This document shows, one piece after another, positions 56,839 through 64,000 of a stretch of DNA of 64,000 nucleotides. Position numbers and translations under genes: made by a program. The DNA comes from Membranipora membranacea (taxonomy: Eukaryota > Bryozoa > Gymnolaemata > Cheilostomatida > Membraniporidae), in NCBI GenBank assembly GCA_914767715.1, contig OU612073.1, positions 16,060,001-16,124,000 of the forward strand, written 5' to 3'. The notes under the pieces are model-generated. The model made no database searches and was not told the origin of the DNA. It saw only the letters and a program-made list of their open reading frames with translations. Positions within the stretch are counted from its first letter, which is position 1. Each line of letters begins with the position of its first letter.

Positions 56839-59800
56839 ATGGAGACTGTGGACTGCATAGTGGATCAAGAGCATGCAAATTTATACGCAAAGTACAGACC
56901 AACTTATGGTTCAACAAATATTGTATCGCTGATTATGAACTTCATTGGCCGGACTCATGAACAGGTGCGTTCTTAATTAATGTGAATCCATGTTTAGACG
57001 AGGGACTTGCTTCAACTAGAACTTTTGTTAGCTGCCCGTTAGATTTGATTGATCTTATATTGATTGATCTTACATTGCGTTCAGTTCAGTATCATTACTG
57101 ATAGATTCGCAAAGATTAGCAAAGAAGCAGAAACCGATGTAATTATCTTTATTTGGTAAGCAGTCTGAATGAAATTGTGAATAACAGAATGCTATCAGAT
57201 AAATACTGGTTATCAAAAGTTATTATTGAACTTTGTTCCCTGATAGTTAAAATAAAGCTATGGATACTGTCAACTGAGCTCCAATATGACTATTAAATTC
57301 ATATTCCTATTCATATTCATATACAGTTTCCTATATAATCAAAAGGCAATCAAGCTGTGAAACTGTTGGGGCTGACCACCAGTTTTGTATTGATTAGAGA
57401 GCAGTTAGAGAACTGCGTTAAAAATTTAACATTGTATTTTGGTGTAATCTTGAAATATTATCATTTTGAATCTGAGCATCTTAGTTTAGGCGTACTTTAA
57501 AAGTGAGTTGGAATAAAACCAAATACCAAGCTGTGTATTTTGAAGCTATAACTCAGTTTGATCTGGTTACTTATGAAAAGTTAATAAATCAACTGAAACA
57601 GTTACAAGTGTCTCAATAATTAATCCACATTGCACCTCCGTTTTAACAGACACTTAGGACACCTGGCTTACACTTAAGATTGGAACAACCATCTCATCAT
57701 GAACAATTAAATTGGCTTTGCAGAAATTTTGTTACAGAAAAAATGAATGATTATCAACACGTATATATATTTATTTTATATGTGTTTTGATGTCGGAGAA
57801 ACATTTGTTTCTCCTTTGCAAAGATGTCAAAAAAATTCAATAATATTAATCTAAGGAGATGTAATGCAAGGCAAGTTTGAAATACCTGTCAATGTATTCT
57901 AATTAAGCAATATCCAAATGACTTTTAGCTACGGAGGTTGTTAAAACGGGTCATAAAGAAAGAGAAAAATGGCATGTTTCAGTGTTTATGATATTTCATT
58001 GGCCAAAAAATAGCTATTATAATAAATTGATGTGCATAGTACCATGCCAAGTGTTTGTGGAATGTTTTGATTCAAAAAGATCAAAGCTTACAAAATCTAT
58101 AGCTCAGTTTGATCCGTTACCTAAAGTACTTAATAAATCAACTGAAACAGTCACAAGAATTTATAAAAAATATTATCAACAGTCCCTCCATTTAATTGGA
58201 TATTTGGACACCTTGCTAATAGTTCTGATTGTGGCAACCACCTAGCCATTTAGAATGGAATGGGCCTTGCAGAAATGTTGTTGTTGTTATCACCTTTTTC
58301 AAGCTTTTGTATCTACCTTGCATCATTTTGATATATTTGAAGAAGCACGGAATCGCATTAGATGTTGGATGTGGCCAGGGGCAGATAATTCCAGAAATAG
58401 TCAACCACTTTGAACAGATCATCGGGATTGATATCAGTGAAGAGCAGATCAAACTGGCCGAAGAGCTCAAAATTATTCCAATGTCAAGTTCAGGTAGTTC
58501 TTAAATTCATAATCATAAACTGATGTTGTTATTGCCTGTAAAACATTTTTCACATGATTATACTGATGGTCCAAAAACATAAGTCGCGATTAATTTTGTT
58601 ATTATTTCTTGTTATCGCTCTTGCCTATAGACATAAAAACAAACCCTGACAGCATACTATATGGGTTGAATGTGCTGTAACGACCAGTTATTCCATTCAC
58701 GCTGTTGCGGCTATCATTTTTAACAAGGAAAAAGGGGATTGTTATAATGATTGAAGAATATCCCATACCTCACTGCAGACCCATTGTGTTTTTGATGCTG
58801 ATCTGATCTGGTTGGATGAGTGGCTTCCCATGGCTGAATTTTAAACAACTACCCTAATGTTAACTGTCATACCACTCTACGCAATGGGGTGATATATAAG
58901 GGTTAGGCAAGGTCTAATGAGGATTTTCTGTCATTGAAAGGGTTGCAGCAGCCGAGGACATTCCCCTAGAAGATGGATCTGTTGACCTTATCACATCAGC
59001 TCTGACAATAATTTGGTTGGCTGATCAAAAACGCTTCTATGAACAGGTATTTATCTATTCAGCTTTTTACACCTGTTATCAATTCAGGCTCAGAATTGTA
59101 GCCGACACTGTGAGATGTTTGCCTGGTTTAAGTTAGGCAAAGATCCTTAATAGGAGTAATTACAAGGTATGAAATAGTCAGAGTGGCCACCTGCAAGTTT
59201 TCACTGCACACAAATAAATAGTAGTTAATATTATAGCTGAATCTTCTGAATTAATTCACTAAATAATTTCAACAAAAGCATGCACACGCCAATCTCCGCT
59301 GACTGTATATGCCAAGGCTAGAATTATTGCAAGTTTCAAATCTGAAATGCCTGAAAGGAACTGAACCTGCCCTGTTAAATCTCAAATCTACTATCGGAGC
59401 TTTTCTGTTATATCCTACATCAATATAAAACTGCAGTATCAAGGTTGATTAGCCAATCCATTTTTAAATTAAATGCTTCATCCTTATCGCATCCCATACT
59501 ACCAGCAGCAGCAGCTTCGTTCTTGACTATGAAAAAACTCTTGTTATGTATTACCCGTACATAGTTGCCATTCTTGTGTTACAATAAAAGGTGCGAGCTT
59601 AGTTATGTGAAAAACACCTTTTTTTTCTTTATTTGAAGAACTTCAATCAAGGTGATTTCCTGTTTAAACCACTGCTGCCACAAAGTCAAATGTGTGCTTA
59701 TCGAATTCTGTATAGCTCAAAACAAATAAAATGAGGCTGCAATCTCAGATTTTTCACCTAATGGGCAAATAATTTGCACAAACTGATCATTAAAATTGGG

Positions 59801-60827
59801 GTATGAAAATAATTATCTACTATATCATGTGCAGTAGTTACCGTTTTACTAATTGAAATTATACATCTCATCAGCTAGTGCGTAAATTTCATGCCCTGAT
59901 TTTGAAGATCAGTTTGTGCAGGTTATTTGCCCATTAGGTGAAAAATCTGAGATTAAAATCTCAATTAGTTATCTTGGAGCTATACAGATTTCAATGAGCA
60001 CAAATTTGTCTGAGTGGCATTAGTTAGTTTAAGATATCAACAGGGGTTCAAACGCGAACTTCTCTTTGTTGCAGTAATTGTTTCCTATATTTTTAGGCTG
60101 ACAGGGTGCTGAAACCAGGGGGTGTTGTTGCAGTCATAGGTACAAATGGGATTCAGAAAATAATTGATCACCCGAGAGAGAACGAATTGACCATGCTGAC
60201 AAACGAGGTATCATAATCATAATTAACAATCAACAACCAGCTATTGAATTGTGTTCATAATTTCAGCGGATATGCTCTTGGATCCCATTAACCAAATCTC
60301 TTGAGAAATATCTCATTGCTCTCTTGAATAACTTGATAATGTGCGTATTTACGAAATTCATAATTTGCTAGTCTAGTGCGCAATCCAACCAATGCGAAAA
60401 TTCTGGGCCAGTCACTTTATAAAATTAATATCAGGAAAACCTGCAGCATTAACTTATATGAATATGGGACAATGGAACATAGCTTTGAACAATGGTAATT
60501 ACTTTAGATTCTGTTATGAATGGATTACCTATCAAAGAAAAAAGAAGAAAATGGGACATCAATTTTGTTGAGTATAAATATATGTGGATTTCTGTACTAT
60601 TCCTGCCTAATTATCAGTTAGTAACAGAACAAATTCTTTTTAAGCTGGTTGGTGTTCGCAGCTTACTGAAATCACTTTAATTCTAACTATGGGATACATC
60701 AGCATTGTTCTTTACTTTAGATGTTTAATACAGCGTTGCGTGCAGATGGGCCTGGTGCACCGAGTAGACACTCTCTTGATGGCTGTAGAGCACAGGAGCT
60801 TCAGATACCCTACCCAAATTCTGTCAG
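56839..60827 (+). pseudogene. Methyltransferase copy E, frameshifted and incomplete in window
   Basis: Exons found: 56839-56964, 58343-58493, 58941-59046, 60097-60207, 60721-60827. Exon 2 is 151 nt instead of 152: one base is missing in the AACAATTATT segment near 58470, so translation leaves frame after KLAEEL. SAM loop and acidic residue before that point are intact. Exons 3-5 are open and have consensus splice sites. Exons 6 and 7 were not found between 60828 and 64000. They may lie beyond the window, but the repeat that follows gene D (54545 on) already appears at 62670, which hints that they were lost. Exons 1-4 resemble C; intron 4 and exon 5 (MFNTALRADGPGAPSRHS) resemble D. Confidence 0.8.
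59741..59954. mobile_element. 214-bp MITE with 32-bp perfect TIRs
   Basis: The left end AATCTCAGATTTTTCACCTA plus twelve more bases is exactly mirrored at the right end (59923-59954). Imperfect pairing continues inward (GCACAAACTGATC and its complement). No coding capacity. It lies in intron 3 of E; the orthologous place in C holds the split copy. Target duplication is not obvious. Confidence 0.8.
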
Positions 60828-61520
60828 GTATGCTGCTCATTTGTTACATTTAGGGTAAAGATTTTGCAAGCCTACCCTGTGATTTGGAGCTATAAAATTA
60901 TGATTATAAGGGTGATGTGGCCAGCATTTTGGGTCTCTTAAAACCTTGTCTAATAGCCCAAAAGAATAATGCAATTATATGTCTGCAACTGTGACAAGTT
61001 TCATCAACAAGAAAGCATCCAACTACGCAAGGTGTCTCTTCTTACACTTCTCTTCAGCTTTTAATACTAAATCTGTTTTAGAACTCATTACGCAACCAAT
61101 TCATCTTATATATATTACATATTCTGGTGAATTATAAGTCCGGGGACTTTTGTCCAGAAAAAAAAGATAAAAAGAGTTTTTTTTCAAAGAGAAATGCAAA
61201 TTGAGTAAGTTATTAAAGTGTGTGTGAAACAATATGAACACACAAAGTATAAAAGTACGAAGAATTCAGGTAAATGAGATTATCGCAATTAAATTTTTTT
61301 TCTATTTCATGGAGAAAAACAAAGATCTTGACTCCAATGTCGCTGAGTGAATTTATAGCTTTCTTACCATCAGATCACAAAGAACAATAGTTGATGGCAT
61401 AACATTTTCATGTAAACATATCCGAAGAGCGGGTTTTAAAATTAAACAAACAAACAGTATCAATTCCATTCACTGCAAACACTGCAACACCCGAGAGTGT
61501 AGTTTATCTCTACTTTTGTT
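60828..61520. other. Sequence after exon 5 of E
   Basis: The first ~130 bases still resemble the start of intron 5 of D (for example TTAAAACCTTG near 60940). After that I recognise nothing; exon 6 (VVTIxEYFKL) was looked for and not found. Confidence 0.5.
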
Positions 61521-61539
61521 CTCTATATATTCTAATAGG

Positions 61540-61790
61540 ATTACCTAAGCCTTCTTAAAATAACTGTAATTAAATATGGTGATGACACCTGCATTATCGG
61601 CTGCTTCGGCAATTGGTCTGATCTAAATAAATTAAATCCAGCAAGACCCAAGAAATTATGTTTTTAACCTTACATATTAAACCTCATACCCAAACGCTTG
61701 TATTGAATGGAACATATTGTCTGATAAAGTTAGATACCTTGGTGTAATGATGAGCATGTGCAATCAGTGGCAGCTAGAAGAATGTATACT
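61540..61790 (+). mobile_element. LINE reverse transcriptase fragment
   Basis: The plus strand reads VIKYGDDTCIIGCF, a YADD-type active-site block with A replaced by G, followed by a frameshifted stretch and then DKVRYLGVMM, matching the RT segment YLGxxxD. Only about 80 codons are visible and several frames are used. It is a short degraded fragment. Confidence 0.6.
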
Positions 61791-62260
61791 GTGAGGAAAA
61801 ATGTGTGTTTTTAGCTCCAAACCTGACCATTTCATAAGTCTGAGCCCCCCAGACTTTTGCCCCTCGCCCGACGGCCCCCTGGTAAGGGAAAGTCTGAGAA
61901 CAATGCGGGATCTTGCTGGAGTTGTCTGCTCTTGAGAATTATAAGTTATTCAAGGGGAGCACCAAAACTGCAATGTCTATTGATTTCTATTCATGCCACC
62001 TACTATATTGCTCCAGCTATGAGAGTTTTCCAGTCAGACTCTGGGAATAGTAGCCTCATGTTTGGGAAATACCCATGAGCAGAGATAGCCAGAATTTCTT
62101 TCATTTTGAATTCATGATATTGACAAATGGTCATACAATGTGTATTAATTGGACCCTAGGCCATATGAAGCAAGGTTAATGTAGAAGTAATGAGAGGAAA
62201 AATCCAAGCAAATCCTGCAAAGTGCATAGATTACCATTTCATTAATAGATTCTCGAGTCA

Positions 62261-62495
62261 ATTCATTCATTCATTCATTCATTCATTCATTCATTCATTC
62301 ATTCATTCATTCATTCATTCATTCATTCATTCATTCATTCATTCATTCATTCATTCATTCATTCATTCATTCATTCATTCATTCATTCATTCATTCATTC
62401 ATTCATTCATTCATTCATTCATTCATTCATTCATTCATTCATTCATTCATTCATTCATTCATTCATTCATTCATTCATTCATTCATTCATTCATT
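62261..62495. repeat. ATTC tetranucleotide microsatellite (~59 units)
   Basis: About 235 uninterrupted bases of ATTC repeats. Since 4 and 3 are coprime, the frame reads a four-residue repeat (SFIH) without stops, which creates a spurious open frame. Confidence 0.95.
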
Positions 62496-62669
62496 GTTTA
62501 TTACAGTCTCATGTTTGAGAAATATTTTGTTTTGTTTTGAAGATATCAAGCCATTAATTATTGAGAAGTATGGGGCAGAGATAGTTTTTTACGCCACCTT
62601 GTACATGTTTGGTGGAACTAGGAGTCAGGCAAAAACCCGCCACCCGATCAGGACATGGCGGTGAAAGGT

Positions 62670-63050
62670 GAACAATTGTTGGCACAGGATACAACGGTGC
62701 TAGGTAGTTTTTGAAGTACTTCCACATAAACTTGGAGATTGTATGTCAGTTGCTTGTATTTAAGAGTTAATGTGGGTTTCCTGCTGAACGAGTAATTTAC
62801 CTGCTAAATCATGTAGTGGATTTAGATAATTGATAGTTAGTCAATAATAAACATCAAGTGGTCTCTTCTTTTAAGAAATATTAATTTGTTTATGTTACTT
62901 TGGCTGCATCAATTGAGGATTGTCCCAACTGTTTGCAGCAATAAAACATAGTGTACAAATCTAGAACAAGGTTTTTACTCACTCTTCATAACTCACAACT
63001 ATGCGTGCTAGGCTTATTTTGCCCAATTCAATTTGCTATGATGGTCACCG
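62670..63050. repeat. Second copy of the 54545-54930 repeat
   Basis: It shares ATTGTTGGCACAG, CTGCTGAACGAG, ATCATGTAGTGGATTT, TCTTCTTTTAAGAAATATTA and ends at GATGGTCACC, as at 54545-54930. Divergence is modest, with one replaced segment near 62900-62960. Confidence 0.8.
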
Positions 63051-63055
63051 GCCTA

Positions 63056-63176
63056 TTATGGTGCAGCTAAAGTTGACAAGATCTTTGAATGTAAGTGTAG
63101 GTTTATTTGGTTGCTATAGCAGCCAAAAAAACCTACATTTATATTCAAAGATCCTGTCAACTTTAGCTGCACCATT
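63056..63176. mobile_element. Second complete copy of the fold-back MITE
   Basis: It has the same arms as 55746-55877 (ATGGTGCAGCTAAAGTTGAC at the left, GTCAACTTTAGCTGCACCAT at the right) and the same centre GGTTGCTATAGCAGCC. It is inserted precisely where the 54545-type repeat ends (GATGGTCACC). Confidence 0.8.
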
Positions 63177-64000
63177 ACTCGTTGTATTTTTTTGTAAAAT
63201 TCTGATCAATATATGTACGGATAATGGTGTCTAGGGCTTTTTCCCGAATTTGTTGCAAGAATTCGGATTGGATCAGCAATATTTAAAGCTATTAGTTAAT
63301 AAAGTTAATAAAGGCCGCAACCTGAAAAATGTCTCAAGTTTTTTAATGTCGAAAATGTCCAGACTATCAACTCACACATACACTATACTGAGTGAGTGAT
63401 CTCCTAGTTTCAAGTAAATTGTTGATTTTGAATAATTACATACAAAACTTGCATAATGCAATTGTCCATCTTGAATAAATAAAATAATTTTACTTAATTT
63501 ACTTTTACCTAATTCATTGGTAAGGCATGGGTCTTTTAATCATGTCCGGTACCTGGCGGATCACGCGGTGCCGGGAAAAACATCCGATTTCAAACAGTTT
63601 CCTGTGCCCCATCCGGATCCAGTCTGTAGACCCGGACTGATACCGGAAACAATAAACTAAGCAACATCAAGGTTTCTCACATTGTATCACAGACCATAAA
63701 TGGACGTGAGTTTTATCTGAGTCTTTCTATAGTTTTAGAATAACAATAACTGCTCTATTTGTTGCCATTTTCACACTCTAGACTCCACAGTTGGCCTATT
63801 ATAGGGTGTTTATAAGCCAATAATGGCAGTGCAGGTAGTTGTCAACACTGACAGACAGTAACATTGTTGTTAGTGTTGGTAACTAGTAACTGGCTTGTTC
63901 TGTTTTCTCACAGGTTACAGAAAATTTAATACATGTGATTTGGAAGCTTAGAGCACTATTCATTTAATCTAGCGATGGATCATTATGCAACTCTTTGAAT
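63177..64000. other. Terminal non-coding stretch
   Basis: No gene or family was recognised. 63177-63300 continues a dispersed repeat shared with 16690-16800. A short GC-rich interval (63540-63640, with CCGGTACC and CCGGATCC motifs) stands out from the AT-rich surroundings but carries no frame I can identify. Confidence 0.45.

Noticed and set aside
60492-60680. 62-codon open frame near exon 5 of gene E
   Set aside because: No domain, no splice link, and inside intron 4 of the methyltransferase copy.
62190-62540. 116-codon open frame with a repeated SFIH motif
   Set aside because: It is produced by the ATTC microsatellite; flanking residues have no family resemblance or splice context.

Overview
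This is animal nuclear DNA, not microbial. Genes are split by GT-AG introns, the sequence is AT-rich, there are no operons, and intergenic and intronic DNA is packed with transposon debris (non-LTR reverse transcriptases, a Mutator-like transposase with a FLYWCH finger, many fold-back MITEs, minisatellites). Gene content and repeat types suggest an invertebrate, perhaps a sponge or other early-branching marine animal. I cannot name the species from sequence alone.

Layout. (1) 2060-16319, + strand: a 19-exon gene for an 813-residue single-pass membrane protein of the transferrin receptor / glutamate carboxypeptidase II (M28B) family. All splice phases join and the frame stays open. Most zinc-ligand and catalytic positions are replaced, so it looks like a pseudo-peptidase. 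(2) 18866-23718, +: a four-exon GNAT-fold N-acetyltransferase (241 aa). Its 3.5-kb first intron holds a U2 snRNA-like fragment and a 2.5-kb inverted-repeat element with a MITE nested inside it. (3) 24875-60827, +: a tandem array of five class I SAM-dependent methyltransferase genes, here called A to E. C (283 aa) and D (279 aa) have seven in-phase exons and look intact. A is decayed (nonsense codon, lost SAM loop, terminal frameshift). B is split by a ~6.6-kb block carrying a broken FLYWCH/MULE transposase gene. E has a frameshift in exon 2 and no recognisable exons 6-7 in the window. (4) 60.8-64 kb: repeats only.

The array grew by segmental duplication. Promoter/exon 1/intron 1 blocks near 24.7, 40.4 and 56.7 kb are near-copies, as are those at 29.7 and 48.0 kb, and the 3' halves at 27.4-29.7 and 44.8-48.0 kb. 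Comparing copies gives empty and filled sites for several insertions: a 450-bp TTAA-flanked fold-back, a 1-kb CAAGT-rich element nested in a MITE, and a LINE 3' end. It also shows that gene E is a mosaic, C-like through exon 4 and D-like afterwards.

I see no sign that the three gene families form one pathway. The most notable items are the apparently inactive receptor-like peptidase, the mosaic methyltransferase array at different stages of decay, and several apparently unnamed non-autonomous elements with well-defined ends.
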